A DNA stretch of 64,000 nucleotides from contig NZ_JAUSTW010000008.1 in NCBI RefSeq assembly GCF_030813055.1, positions 204,489-268,488 of the forward strand, given 5' to 3'. Origin of the DNA: Neobacillus ginsengisoli (GTDB lineage: Bacteria; Bacillota; Bacilli; Bacillales_B; DSM-18226). The translations under genes and the position numbers were made by a program. This document shows positions 55,106-64,000 of this stretch, piece after piece (position 1 is the stretch's first letter; each line of letters opens with the position of its first letter). The notes under the pieces were generated by a model. That model searched no databases. It had not been told where the DNA came from and was given only the letters and a program-made list of their open reading frames with translations.

Positions 55106-55231
55106 GTTGCTCACCTCGTCAAGTGATGGTCTCCGGTTAAAGCACATCTACATCATCACTAGTATTATCGTCCTGTTGAATTGATTATACCCGACTAGGA
55201 ATATTCCTGTCAAGGAATATTAAAAATCTAA

Positions 55232-55310
55232 AGTCGGGCGCTTTTCCGGAGTAACGAAAAAAGTCCAATTTCTCAATTTTAATGCTGAGAAATTGGGCTT
55301 TTTTATATTT
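55232..55310 (-). repeat. Repeat-associated hairpin (copy C, no Tn3 end)
   Basis: On the minus strand: AAAAAAGCCCAATTTCTCAG, TGAGAAATTGGACTTTTTTC, then GTTACTCCGGAAAAGCGCCC. Same module as 26221-26298 and 52321-52398 but without the 38-bp end. It may serve as a terminator. Confidence 0.65.
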
Positions 55311-55489
55311 ACTTATAGTGCAAAATAACGCTTAAAATAGATGCAAAATAACTCCTAAAGTGACAGCCATTTAAAAGGATGTTTCCATTATGTATCAATA
55401 GAGTTTACTCTATTGAGATTGTGAAGGATTGTACTGACTTGAACGAAACTGTCAATGCCCCTTACACAATTTGATTCACTTCTGGAACC

Positions 55490-55509
55490 GGGTACCATTA
55501 TTGGTGCCC
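55490..55509 (+). terminator. Orphan terminator
   Basis: GGGTACC / GGTGCCC with TGTTTTTATT following. No gene on the plus strand upstream remains. Confidence 0.6.
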
Positions 55510-55621
55510 TGTTTTTATTATTTATTCACATTAGAAAAACGCTCCCGCAGGGAACTGTCTGCTATCGCCGGCTTTTTGTTTATTTAATTAAATGTATCTT
55601 AGTTTCTGAATGGGCCTGATA

Positions 55622-55854
55622 CCAGCGTAGCTGACACTGACCGCAAAAGTAAGAATCTGAAAAGTTCCTGAAACAGTGAGTATCGGAACTTTATTTTCCT
55701 TCCAAGCTCCTTAGTCCGCTTGATAAGACAGGAATTATGTTACTATGCTACAAAGTTCCAATATCATGGACAGAAACGGACCTTTATTAGGAACTACGGT
55801 TTAATTATTACCAGTTACTAACATCCACTTTACGGGTGGTGTCAGCTACGCTGG
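55622..55854. mobile_element. 233-bp non-coding unit with 16-bp inverted ends
   Basis: CCAGCGTAGCTGACAC at 55622-55637 and its exact inverse GTGTCAGCTACGCTGG at 55839-55854. No ORF inside; internal AAAGTTCC(T/A) and GGAACTTT blocks also form pairs. MITE-like or IS remnant. Confidence 0.5.
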
Positions 55855-55966
55855 CATTCCCCCGTTAAGGAATCATCGGCTTTTTGTTCGGGGTAAAGGT
55901 AGCTTCCACATTTTTGCTACTATACGCCCAATAAATGGAATATAGCCCGTCATATGTACCGGGCTA

Positions 55967-56412
55967 TAACGTAAAATTAGAGATTCCTTTTATAGAGGGC
56001 GGAGGATAAAAAAGGAACAAGAATCTCTCGAAGGAGCGATTAGTATCTTCCTTTGTGCTAGCCACATATACATCGTGCCGAAAATTGAGACCAACGCCTG
56101 ATTGTGGAGCAGTACCCGCCAATACTAAGCGGCGAATTAAATCCGGCTGTTGCAATACTACCTCTTGAGCTACGAACCCCAATTGAGAGGCCAAGTACAT
56201 CGACCTGTTGCAATCCAAGTGCATTAATAAAGGACGCTGCATTTTTGGCCATTTCAGCTATAGTAGATGGAGTTTCGCCACTGGATTCACCGACACCGGC
56301 ATTATCGAAAAGTATAATAGGTCTATCTTTAGCCAGAGCTCCAATAAACTCGGGATCCCAGTTTTCCATTGTTCCTCGAAAGTGGATAAAAAACACCAGA
56401 GGAATCCCAGTT
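55967..56412 (-). pseudogene. Broken alpha/beta-fold hydrolase
   Basis: The frame from 56412 reads IPLVFFIHFRGTMENWDPEF, RPIILFDNAGVGESSGETPS and VDVLGLSIG, then the same protein continues in another frame as GFVAQEVVLQQPDLIRRLVLAGTAP to the end near 55967. The nucleophile elbow (GLSIGG) spans the frameshift at about 56170. The first 25 or so residues and the C-terminal half, including the catalytic His, are missing. Typical of the haloperoxidase-like hydrolases common in Bacilli. Confidence 0.75.
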
Positions 56413-56558
56413 TAATTATCAAAGTAAGGTTTTTATTCCCTCAAAATGGTTTTATTAAAACGAACAGCGACCTTAGATTTTTGTCCTTATTCCAGCTATT
56501 TTAGGATCCGAAGACTTTAATATTTCACATAAATGACTTAGATTTATAATCCTTTTCT

Positions 56559-58157
56559 TCACCCGGTATAAGCAGGTTTAGCTCGTTCTGCCTCATCTTC
56601 ATCTTCATCGAACACTGCTTTGGGCAGACCGGTCTTTCCTCCCCAGTAATATGCAATTAAAGCGATGATGGCTATGGCGATTTGATCCCAAGGACTATCG
56701 AGGACTCGAATGCCCCCAAAAGAGCCTAGATAGGAGACCACGATAATCGCTGCATAATAAAAAACAAGCCACCAGGAAGATTTTATTTGTTGGGCAAAAC
56801 TCACCTTATTTGTAGGGACAGAATTTTTAAAGAAAAGATAAATAACAAACATAACTATTTGCGACCCAAGCAGCCAGGAGTTAACGCTCCATCCGCCCCA
56901 ATAAACAATAAATGAAGCAATAATAAAGGAAATGGGGCCTAATATGCTCATTCCTTTTAAATAAAATGGACGTGGTAAATCCGGTGCATTCAGCCGTAAA
57001 GCATAGGCGGAAACTGGTGCCAAAGCATAGGTCAGGACGAGTGCATCTGAAACGACTGCAATCATGGCATCCCACGATGGGAATGGCAGCGTCCAGAAAA
57101 TGGACAGTAAAAACGCAAGCCACAGCGCAGGCCGTGGTATACCGGATTTCTCATCGATTCTTCCAAACATCTTGAAAAAGGTACCGCTCTGCGTCCAACC
57201 AAAAATAAGGCGGGATGTGGTATTCATATATACATTAGCAGCTCCGCTTGGGGATATGACAGCATCGGTAACAATCAGGACAGTAAACCAGCCCAACCCC
57301 AGCGCTACAGCAATATCTTTAAAGGGAAGTGAAAATTGGGTGCCTACTTTCGCCCATCCTCCTGCCAGCATATTCGTTGGAATGCTTCCAATGAAAGCTA
57401 CTTGAAGAAGGACATAAACAATGGTCGATAACACGACTGAAAGAATCAGGGCTATAGGCACTGTACGCTGCGGATTTTTCGCTTCACTTGCCACTGTTAC
57501 AATTGGATGGAGCCCAAGATAGGCAAAGATGACTCCACCGGTTGAAATGGCAGTTGTGATGCCCGTTACACCAAACGGAGAGAATCCATGAATAGTAAAA
57601 TTGGCTGATTTTATATGTAAAAGTAAAACCAAAACAGTCAGCGTTGGAACGACAAATTTTATAAGGGTAATGACAATGTTTGATTTAGCAAACGCTTTGA
57701 CACTTCTGTAATTGAGCCAAAAGAATGCCAACAGCAAAATAAATTGCACGATCCAGCCTAATAAGGATGGTGAGCCTGATGTCCCAGGCTGCGCTAAAGC
57801 CGGCCACCAGGAGGAAGCATATTGGCGCGCCGCTTCTACTTCGATCGCGGTGAGGCTGGAATACGCGATTAAGGAGGCGAATCCCATCAAATATCCCATT
57901 AAAGGACCATGGGAATAAACCGGATAACGGACGATACCGCCAGCCCGTGGGATGGCACCTCCAAGTTCAGAGTATACAAGGCCAAGTAAAAGGACTGCGA
58001 TACCAGCAATCACCCATGAAATACTGCCGGCCGGCCCCGCCATCGAACCTACACGGCTTGCTGCAAAAAGCCATCCCGAGCCAAATATCGCACCAAATCC
58101 GATAAATAAAAGATCCCATAAAGATAAATTTCTTTTTAATTTTCCTTGCTCTGCCAT
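56559..58157 (-). CDS. APC superfamily amino-acid permease
   Basis: A 532-residue membrane protein with about 12-14 helices. It opens LKRNLSLWDLLFIGFGAIFGSGWLFAA, followed by GGIVRYPVYSHGPLMGYLMGF and the helix 6 region GGVIFAYLGLHPIVTVASEAKNPQRTVPIA, signatures of the AAT/YhdG side of the APC group. The C-terminus is long and acidic (DEDEDEAERAKP). GGAGAAGG precedes the ATG. It follows the damaged proline dehydrogenase gene by 12 bases on the same strand, so a role in proline or related amino-acid uptake is suggested by position only. Base composition is richer in G+C than its flanks. Confidence 0.9.
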   Translation of the reverse strand: MAEQGKLKRNLSLWDLLFIGFGAIFGSGWLFAASRVGSMAGPAGSISWVIAGIAVLLLGLVYSELGGAIPRAGGIVRYPVYSHGPLMGYLMGFASLIAYSSLTAIEVEAARQYASSWWPALAQPGTSGSPSLLGWIVQFILLLAFFWLNYRSVKAFAKSNIVITLIKFVVPTLTVLVLLLHIKSANFTIHGFSPFGVTGITTAISTGGVIFAYLGLHPIVTVASEAKNPQRTVPIALILSVVLSTIVYVLLQVAFIGSIPTNMLAGGWAKVGTQFSLPFKDIAVALGLGWFTVLIVTDAVISPSGAANVYMNTTSRLIFGWTQSGTFFKMFGRIDEKSGIPRPALWLAFLLSIFWTLPFPSWDAMIAVVSDALVLTYALAPVSAYALRLNAPDLPRPFYLKGMSILGPISFIIASFIVYWGGWSVNSWLLGSQIVMFVIYLFFKNSVPTNKVSFAQQIKSSWWLVFYYAAIIVVSYLGSFGGIRVLDSPWDQIAIAIIALIAYYWGGKTGLPKAVFDEDEDEAERAKPAYTG

Positions 58158-58169
58158 AAGTACCTTCTC

Positions 58170-58769
58170 CTAAAATAATTTATTTTTTCGTTTTTTCTTG
58201 TTTAACGTAGATAATCTTCCTAATATATAGGTACCCGCTACTAAGCCAATCATGGTATTGGTTTTTTTATTAAAAACTTGTTTTGCCACAAGGTTTAAGT
58301 TTTGTGGTCTTTCAGCAAGACGGCGCATAAAGTAACCATACCAATCTTTTCCGAACGGCACATATGTGCAGAAATTGTAACCTTCACTTGCCAGTTTCAA
58401 TTGAAGGTCTTTTCTAAAGCCGTAAAGCATTTGGAACTCAAATTTATCGTTTGGAATATGATTTCGTTTTACAAATTCTTTCACATGATTGATGATTCTG
58501 TGGTCATGTGTTGCAACAGGAATGGATTCGATGACTTTTAGAATCTGGTTTCTTGCCTCGATTGCTTCTTCCTTTTCAAAAACAAATTCCCCTAAGTTAT
58601 CGATAGTACATGAGATTCCATGTCTATTTAGCTCTTTAATGCTTTGGATAGCTTCTTCAATATTTGTACCTGCTACAACACTTTGCGCCCCCATCTTTAA
58701 ACCATACTTTTTAGCGACACTGTTAAGAAGTTGGTTTTGGGACAAGGCGATAAAAAAATCCTTCAACAT
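58170..58769 (-). pseudogene. Proline dehydrogenase with ~105-residue in-frame deletion
   Basis: The 199-codon frame begins like Bacillus PutB/FadM (MLKDFFIALSQNQLLNSVAKKYGLKMGA, GISCTIDNLGEFV) and ends like it (VATHDHRIINHVKEFVKRN, KFEFQMLYGFRKDLQ, NFCTYVPFGKDWYGYFMRRLAERPQN), which includes the FAD/substrate Arg-Arg motif. But KVIESI joins directly to PVATHDH, losing about 105 residues of the 305-residue enzyme: several strands of the TIM barrel, with the catalytic lysine and FAD contacts. The reading frame is kept, so a stable fragment could be made, but proline oxidation is very unlikely. Start ATG at 58769; the permease gene follows 12 bases on. Confidence 0.8.
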
Positions 58770-58964
58770 CTTATTGACTCCTTGTTATTAGATTGTTAGA
58801 TATTTTACAGTCATCATTTATTGGCCACCCTGTATATTGAAAGAATGGTTTAAATGATGCAAATGGCACTGTTTTATTTATTTTTGTTCCTTTCTGCCTT
58901 ATATATTCACACTGTCAATTTCTATATGCCACCTCAGTCTGGATCATGTAATTGTGTTGTTTAC

Positions 58965-59081
58965 AAAGGTATACCTTTATAAACTATTAGGGGATATCTA
59001 TGAAACATTGAAATATCAAGTTTATAAAGGTAAGTTAAATTATTTTATAAACGTTTGTTTTTAGTTAATATCTTTACAAAC
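58965..59081. promoter_or_regulatory. res-like recombination region of the resolvase
   Basis: Directly upstream of the resolvase gene are a perfect palindrome AAAGGTATACCTTT (58965-58978), a perfect 13-bp inverted pair ACCTTTATAAACT (58973-58985) and AGTTTATAAAGGT (59019-59031), and GTTTGT (59053-59058) with ACAAAC (59076-59081). Three imperfect dyads upstream of tnpR are the layout of Tn3-type res sites. Confidence 0.55.
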
Positions 59082-59126
59082 AAAAATGATATAATAGTGG
59101 TAACAAATGTAAGGAGAATACCAAAC

Positions 59127-59762
59127 GTGGCAAATATTTATGGATATATACGAGTAAGTTCAAAAGATCAAAATGAACAGCGTCAGTTACATAAGATGAT
59201 GGAACGAGGAGTGGAAGCCCGGAGGATTTTTGTCGATAAAGCAAGTGGACGACATTTTGATCGTCCTCAGTATCAATTATTACGAAAAATATTAAGTAAA
59301 AGTGATATTGTCTATATGGATGCTTTAGATCGTATGGGACGTAATTATGATGAAGTAACTTCGGAATGGAAGTACATAACAAGAGAGTTACAAGCAGAAA
59401 TTGTTGTTTTGGAAAATGAATCGTTATTTGATAGTCGTAAATTTCGTGATATGGGTGACATGGGACGATTGATGGAAGATCAATTTTTATCTTTACTGTC
59501 CTATGTTGCGGATCAAGAACGTAAAAAAATCCGCCAAAGACAAGCGGAGGGGATTGCTGTAGCGAAATCTCAAGGGAAGCATTTAGGGCGTCCTCAATTT
59601 AACCTTTCAACATTAAGCTCAAAGCAATTATTTATAATAGAAGAAACTTATCCGAAGTGGAAAAATAGAGAAATAACTGGAGTTAAATTTATAGAACTAT
59701 TAGAATTGAAAAAAAATACTTTTTATAAAATAATAAGAGATTATGAAGGTACACTAAATTAA
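59127..59762 (+). CDS. Serine resolvase (Tn3 TnpR type)
   Basis: About 211 residues from the GTG at 59127, with AAGGAG upstream; the longer frame from 59055 is untranslated DNA of the res-like region. The catalytic domain starts MANIYGYIRVSSKDQNEQRQ (nucleophile Ser11), with YMDALDRMGRNYDEV and ADQERKKIRQRQAEGIAVAK helix, and the C-terminal HTH is ITGVKFIELLELKKNTFYKII. It resolves Tn3-type cointegrates at res. No tnpA or right-hand inverted repeat was found near it, so it is probably the remaining part of a transposon or a stand-alone recombinase. A related C-terminal scrap lies at 22767. Confidence 0.9.
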   Translation: MANIYGYIRVSSKDQNEQRQLHKMMERGVEARRIFVDKASGRHFDRPQYQLLRKILSKSDIVYMDALDRMGRNYDEVTSEWKYITRELQAEIVVLENESLFDSRKFRDMGDMGRLMEDQFLSLLSYVADQERKKIRQRQAEGIAVAKSQGKHLGRPQFNLSTLSSKQLFIIEETYPKWKNREITGVKFIELLELKKNTFYKIIRDYEGTLN

Positions 59763-59763
59763 A

Positions 59764-59788
59764 CCAGCTTTGAACTGGTTCTTTTTTT
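59764..59788 (+). terminator. Terminator of resolvase gene
   Basis: ACCAG-CTTTGAA-CTGGT followed by TCTTTTTTT, starting right after the stop codon. Confidence 0.85.
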
Positions 59789-60031
59789 GTAGTTCATTCC
59801 GTGATTAACTTCTCAGTAGCTGTTCACATCTCAAATAATACAAACTAATTCCTTAACGTACAGGTAACCGATTAAAATGTATCTAAATTATGTCTAAACG
59901 TACAATTTTCTTTTTTTGATATGGTGACCCCTGTTATAAAATCCTATTGAGTTTTCTTTTATCATGTAAGTATTAAGCGGAATCTTCGAGAGAAAAATAA
60001 ATGAAGAAATTATAAAGGAGATACTATAAAG

Positions 60032-61990
60032 TTGAACATACAATACTTAGATTTACTGGCTCATAAATATGATAGTGAAGAAAAAGTGGTAACTGAGATT
60101 ATTAATCTGGAAGCCATCCTGAATCTGCCAAAGGGGACAGAGCATTTTGTCAGTGATTTACACGGGGAGTATCAAGCTTTTCAACATGTGTTAAGAAATG
60201 GTTCGGGTAGAGTAAAAGAGAAAATAAGAGACCTTTTTCAAGATGAACTATCTAATACAGAACTTAATGAATTTGCGACATTAGTGTATTATCCTGAAGA
60301 AAAATTAAAATTAATTAGAGATAAGTTTGGCAATAAACAAGAATTACACCAATGGTACACAGAAATCATTGACCGTATGATTAAGCTTATCTCTTATTCC
60401 TCTTCTAAATATACACGCTCAAAATTACGTAAAGCATTGCCTCACCAGTTTGTTTATATTATAGAAGAGCTTCTATACAAAACGGATGAATCCACAAATA
60501 AGAAACAATATTATACAAAAATTGTCCAGCAAATTATTTCTCTTGGTCAGGCAGATAAGCTCATTACAGGTCTGGCTTATTCGACTCAGAGGTTGGTTGT
60601 TGACCATCTTCATGTCGTGGGTGATATTTATGATCGCGGACCTGAACCTGATAAAATTATGGATACTCTCATTAATTATCATTCTGTTGATATTCAATGG
60701 GGAAATCATGATGTTCTATGGATTGGTGCCTTTGCTGGATCAAAGGTTTGTCTGGCTAATATTATTCGTATCTGTGCCAGATACGACAATTTAAGTATTA
60801 TTGAAGATGTGTATGGAATAAATCTTATACCACTTCTTAATCTTGCAGAAAAGTACTATGAGGACAATCCAGCATTTAGACCCAAAAGCCATTCGGATAA
60901 AAAAAAGTCTGATCAAGAACTTTTGCAAATTACAAAAATGCATCAGGCGATTGCAATGATTCAGTTTAAGCTTGAAATGCCAATCATAAAGAGACGCCCG
61001 TATTTTAATAGGTCAGAAAGGCTTTTGCTTGAGAAAATTAATTATGACAAAAACGAAATAACCATTAATGGGAAAACGTATCCACTAGAAAATACTTGCT
61101 TTGCAACCATTAATCCAGAACAACCTGGTGAATTATTAGAGGAAGAAGAGCAAGTTATGGACAGACTATTGTTTTTTGTCCAGCATTCGGAAAAGTTGGC
61201 CAGACATATGAATTTTCTTATGAAGAAAGGTAGTCTTTATTTGAAATATAATGGGAACTTATTAATACATGGCTGCATCCCAATTGATGAAAAAGGAAAT
61301 ATGGAAAAAATGGTCATTGAAAATCATACCTATGCAGGTCGTGATTTACTTGACATTTTTGAACATTATTTACGACATGCTTTTACACATCCTGAAGAGA
61401 CAGATGATCTCGCAACAGATATGGTCTGGTATTTATGGACAGGAGAATATTCATCATTATTTGGGAAAAGAGCCATGACGACCTTTGAAAGATATTTCAT
61501 TAAGGACAAAGAAACCCATGAGGAGATTAAGAACCCATACTACCATTTACGTGAAAAAGAGGAAATCTGCCGTAAAATTTTAGCAGAATTTAATCTTAAT
61601 CCTGATGAAGGTCATATTATAAATGGACATACACCCGTTAGAGAAATTAAAGGAGAAAATCCAATTAAAGCAAACGGAATGATGATTGTCATTGATGGAG
61701 GATTTTCCAAGGCTTATCAATCAACAACTGGTATTGCTGGATATACATTATTATATAATTCCTACGGTATGCAACTTGTTGCCCATGAAAAGTTTAATTC
61801 AAAAAAAGATGTTCTACTAAAAGGCTCAGATGTTTTATCAGTAAAGAGATTGGTGGATGAAGAACTCGAGAGAAAAAAGGTTCTAGAAACGAATGAGGGA
61901 GAGCGATTATTACAGAAAATATCTGTTTTACAAAGTCTGTTGGAATATCGCTATATGAGTTTAGACCAATCATTACAATCTAATGATTAA
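60032..61990 (+). CDS. fbp: Fructose-1,6-bisphosphatase, class III
   Basis: A 652-residue calcineurin-fold phosphatase of the Firmicutes class III type. Metal/phosphatase motifs: [12 protein letters not shown] (about 39-50), [21 protein letters not shown] and, near the C-terminus, [20 protein letters not shown] and [10 protein letters not shown]. The normal length is about 640-670. It hydrolyses fructose-1,6-bisphosphate to fructose-6-phosphate for gluconeogenesis, here useful when the cell grows on glycine- or amine-derived pyruvate. TTG start at 60032 with AAAGGAG 11 bases upstream. Single gene. Confidence 0.96.
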   Translation: MNIQYLDLLAHKYDSEEKVVTEIINLEAILNLPKGTEHFVSDLHGEYQAFQHVLRNGSGRVKEKIRDLFQDELSNTELNEFATLVYYPEEKLKLIRDKFGNKQELHQWYTEIIDRMIKLISYSSSKYTRSKLRKALPHQFVYIIEELLYKTDESTNKKQYYTKIVQQIISLGQADKLITGLAYSTQRLVVDHLHVVGDIYDRGPEPDKIMDTLINYHSVDIQWGNHDVLWIGAFAGSKVCLANIIRICARYDNLSIIEDVYGINLIPLLNLAEKYYEDNPAFRPKSHSDKKKSDQELLQITKMHQAIAMIQFKLEMPIIKRRPYFNRSERLLLEKINYDKNEITINGKTYPLENTCFATINPEQPGELLEEEEQVMDRLLFFVQHSEKLARHMNFLMKKGSLYLKYNGNLLIHGCIPIDEKGNMEKMVIENHTYAGRDLLDIFEHYLRHAFTHPEETDDLATDMVWYLWTGEYSSLFGKRAMTTFERYFIKDKETHEEIKNPYYHLREKEEICRKILAEFNLNPDEGHIINGHTPVREIKGENPIKANGMMIVIDGGFSKAYQSTTGIAGYTLLYNSYGMQLVAHEKFNSKKDVLLKGSDVLSVKRLVDEELERKKVLETNEGERLLQKISVLQSLLEYRYMSLDQSLQSND

Positions 61991-62239
61991 CGACTTTATT
62001 TAAACATAAATGCTTAATGCCATGACCTTTTTCAAATCATAGTTAATCAGTTGCGAATACTGAATGTGGAAAGTAAATACAATCTCAATGTTAAACTTAC
62101 TTGGGGTTCAGCCGAGATACGTGTAAAAATGGGTCATAACATGGATGTTTATTCCATTTTTATGACCCTGTTTCATTTCATTTATATCATACAAAAAACG
62201 GATGATTTTTGTATATAGATTTTCGGAGAAGTTTTCGTA
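61991..62239. terminator. Gene-free stretch with strong hairpin (62131-62168)
   Basis: GGGTCATAACATGGA pairs with TCCATTTTTATGACCC (one bulge), followed by TGTTTCATTTCATTT. It may end the fbp transcript, 140 bases on. Nothing else seen here. Confidence 0.6.
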
Positions 62240-62332
62240 TTAAAATGTAATAAAAAAAGACTGTAAAGCCTGCTCCATCATCTCTTTGACCGTTTCCATG
62301 TCCCGAATTGGTTCACAGACGTGCCGTTCCAT
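62240..62332 (-). pseudogene. N-terminal scrap of a tyrosine recombinase
   Basis: Thirty codons beginning MERHVCEPIRDMETVKEMMEQALQS after a GAAGGAATC ribosome site, like the opening of phage-type/XerC-like integrases of Bacillus (EPIRD...). The frame then hits a stop, and nothing of the catalytic domain follows. Tentative. Confidence 0.4.
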
Positions 62333-62412
62333 GCTGATTCCTTCTTTATTTTTGTATCTTTTAGGCTACATAAGTCAAGATAATCATAAACCATCGTTTT
62401 TGAGGCAAATAA

Positions 62413-62438
62413 AAAAGAGGTACGAATTCACCTCTTTT
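62413..62438. terminator. Intrinsic terminator
   Basis: AAAGAGGT / ACCTCTTT stem with an eight-base loop and A/T tracts on both sides; it lies downstream of the minus-strand relic at 62620-62899. Confidence 0.6.
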
Positions 62439-62619
62439 GTGTGTATACTTCAGTCAAAACTTATCCCAAAATCACCCTACCATAAACGGTTGTTTTTTAT
62501 TGTTTATAATCATTATTGTAGTTTATCAATTGTAAAACTGACTTTCTGAATCTTGGGTTATATATGTTTCTTCTTAAACTAAAGCTCACGATTGTTTATA
62601 AAACTTTTAAATTATATTA

Positions 62620-62899
62620 TTAGAATTCCGGATCTTCCCATCCTCCAGGACCAATAGCTCCCTTATCACCTCGTCTACCAAATCCTCTTGAAACCTCTTG
62701 CTCCTCTAGTAGGATATGATTTGGAAGTCAAGTCTTAATCCAACCCTATCTTCTCTATAAAACTCACCTACCACTTTTCCAGTCCTTGCAGAGAAAATCC
62801 TTCCATCATCATTATAACCAACGTGATGTCCGTTTTCATCATTTACTTGGTCTTCAATTACTTTCCCACAAAACCTTCCACTTATTGCCCAAATAGCAT
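62620..62899 (-). pseudogene. Frameshifted small gene of unknown function
   Basis: After AAGGAGGATTTAATA-ATG (62899) the first frame stops at once (MLFGQ), but the next frame reads SGRFCGKVIEDQVNDENG, HHVGYNDDGRIFSARTGKVV and GEFYREDRVGLRLDF, then a third frame continues EVSRGFGRRGDKGAIGPGGW and ends DPEF-stop. Two frameshifts have broken a roughly 90-codon gene. The repeated G-x-V-G...DGRI/G-x-x-V-G-E-F pattern looks like a small beta-strand repeat protein; family not recognised. 62900-63121 holds no gene. Confidence 0.5.
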
Positions 62900-63121
62900 T
62901 ATTAAATCCTCCTTTTTATCTTCTTTATAATTCATATGCTGTAGAGTCAGCGATGACTAAATCACTTGTTTTAATTTAAAAATTATGTCTTTTAAATATT
63001 AGTATATATTAAGTAATTTTATATATTTTTTTTAATGGAATAATTGTATTATAGAAAATGGTGCTGTAGAAAAATAGTACTATATTAGAAGATTAATAGC
63101 CCAGCTAGAAAGGAGGAAGAA

Positions 63122-64000
63122 ATGAAACTTTATAAAAATATTGTTTCAATTTTGTTGGCAGGAATTCTAATGCTATTGTATGTAACACTTCCACTATATG
63201 CATCAGCACAAACAATTTTGGGACCAATAGGAATTATTGATGCACCAGCGAATAATTCTACTGTTAAGGGACAAAGTGAGATAACAGGTTGGTTTCTAGA
63301 TGAAAGCGGTGTTTCCAAGGTTGAAGTATTGGTGGACGGGGCTGTGGCAGGTCAGGCGTCCTTTGGAGATACGAGACTAGATGTCCTAAAAGCTTATCCA
63401 CAGTACAACAATGGAAAAGCTGGCTTTCATTATGTTCTTGACACAACCAAATTTAGTGATGGACAGCATACTGTTACGATCAGGGAAACTGGAACGAACG
63501 GCCATGTCACTACATTGCCTGGAAGTACTGTTACGATTGCAAATGTTAAAGGGTATGTGGACAATCCGGTTTCTGGTGCAACCCTGAATGGGACCAAAAA
63601 CGTGTCGGGTTGGTTTTTGGATGTGAGCGGAGTAGCAAATATTGATGTATTGGTGGACGGGGCTGTGGCAGGTCAAGCGTCCTATGGAGATGCCAGAACG
63701 GATGTTCAAAAAGCTTTTCCTGAATTCAACAACGGGAATGCAGGCTTTCATTTTGCTCTCGACACAACCAAATTTAGTGATGGACAACATACTGTTACGA
63801 TCAGGGAAACTGGAACGAACGGCCATGTCACTACATTGCCTGGAAGTACTGTTATGATTGCAAATGTCAAAGGGTATGTTGACAATCCGGTTTCTGGTAC
63901 AACTTTGAATGGGACCAAAAACGTGTCGGGTTGGTTTTTGGATGCGAGCGGAGTAGCAAATATTGATGTATTGGTGGACGGGGCTGTGGCAGGTCAGGCG
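63122..64000 (+). CDS. Secreted protein with 107-residue Ig-like tandem repeats (cut by window end)
   Basis: The ATG at 63122 follows GGAGGAAG and starts a signal peptide (MKLYKNIVSILLAGILMLLYV... ending YASA-Q near residue 30). The mature part consists of repeats of 321 bases: the DNA word GGTGGACGGGGCTGTGGCAG recurs at 63331, 63652 and 63973. Each unit has (V/I)(D/E)VLVDGAVAGQAS, a Y/F-P-x-(Y/F)NNG...AGFH segment, LDTTKFSDGQHTVTIRETGTNGH and a GTKNVSGWFLD opening, a beta-sandwich Ig-like pattern found in Bacillus cell-surface hydrolases and spore/wall proteins. At least two and a half units are seen; the C-terminal domain lies outside the window. Repeats are nearly identical, so copy number may vary between strains. 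Confidence 0.88.
   Translation, partial: MKLYKNIVSILLAGILMLLYVTLPLYASAQTILGPIGIIDAPANNSTVKGQSEITGWFLDESGVSKVEVLVDGAVAGQASFGDTRLDVLKAYPQYNNGKAGFHYVLDTTKFSDGQHTVTIRETGTNGHVTTLPGSTVTIANVKGYVDNPVSGATLNGTKNVSGWFLDVSGVANIDVLVDGAVAGQASYGDARTDVQKAFPEFNNGNAGFHFALDTTKFSDGQHTVTIRETGTNGHVTTLPGSTVMIANVKGYVDNPVSGTTLNGTKNVSGWFLDASGVANIDVLVDGAVAGQA

Noticed and set aside
62286..62549. 87-codon plus-strand ORF
   Set aside because: Antisense to the recombinase scrap and crosses a terminator hairpin; no coding character.
63386..63826. 146-codon minus-strand ORF with internal duplication
   Set aside because: Shadow of the 321-bp repeats in the secreted-protein gene; the duplication simply mirrors the repeats.

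Overview
The window looks like a chromosomal stretch of a low-GC, spore-forming Bacillaceae bacterium (Bacillus/Neobacillus-like). This rests on strong AGGAGG-type ribosome sites with frequent TTG/GTG starts, Bacillus-type families (DUF3231, YrrS/DUF1510, CwlO-like NlpC/P60 enzyme, two-subunit GcvPA/GcvPB, two-subunit L-serine dehydratase, class III Fbp), and IS231 and Tn3-type debris. No tRNA, rRNA, CRISPR array or prophage was seen. Both ends cut a gene: a DUF523 gene on the left and a secreted repeat protein on the right.

Layout. 1-9.1 kb: small conserved proteins, an orphan branched-chain amino-acid binding lipoprotein, a yrrS-PBP1A pair and a secreted NlpC/P60 hydrolase. 9.2-12 kb: a membrane protein, a three-repeat protein of unknown function and IS scraps. 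12.4-21.7 kb: a CocE-type hydrolase, an NCS1 permease, then a divergent catabolic locus: a sigma-54 activator facing an operon for a Rieske oxygenase, an aldehyde dehydrogenase and a tartrate/D-malate-type dehydrogenase. A textbook -24/-12 promoter and a 20-bp palindrome lie between them. The set resembles the carnitine-to-malate-to-pyruvate route, but no reductase is present. 22-26.7 kb: a graveyard of mobile DNA (ATPase and resolvase fragments, IS231-like pieces, a Tn3-type inverted repeat, a group II intron 3' end) around one intact SLC13/ArsB-like transporter. 26.7-33 kb: an operon for an APC permease, ALDH, iron alcohol dehydrogenase and ureohydrolase, divergent from a MerR regulator with a 19-bp-spacer MerR-type promoter.

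33.5-45 kb is the best defined unit: glyA, sdaAB, sdaAA, gcvT, gcvH, gcvPA, gcvPB, lipA, a HesB/IscA-like gene, lpdA and purU, all on the minus strand behind a sigma-A promoter, a tandem glycine riboswitch and a terminator. Together these genes oxidise glycine, join the C1 unit to a second glycine to make serine, deaminate serine to pyruvate, supply lipoate and the E3 subunit locally, and drain surplus formyl-THF.

45-64 kb is mixed accessory DNA: a truncated amino-acid permease, DinB, a DUF4822 lipoprotein, ankyrin protein, guanine deaminase with an NCS2 purine permease and divergent LysR, a GpsA paralogue, a glyoxalase-fold protein, a GC-rich ArsR/SRPBCC pair, a broken alpha/beta hydrolase, an APC permease beside a proline dehydrogenase with a large in-frame deletion, a Tn3-type resolvase with a res-like region, fbp, more gene scraps, and a secreted protein built of 107-residue repeats. 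Dispersed short repeats ending in GCGCCC are scattered through the intergenic DNA.
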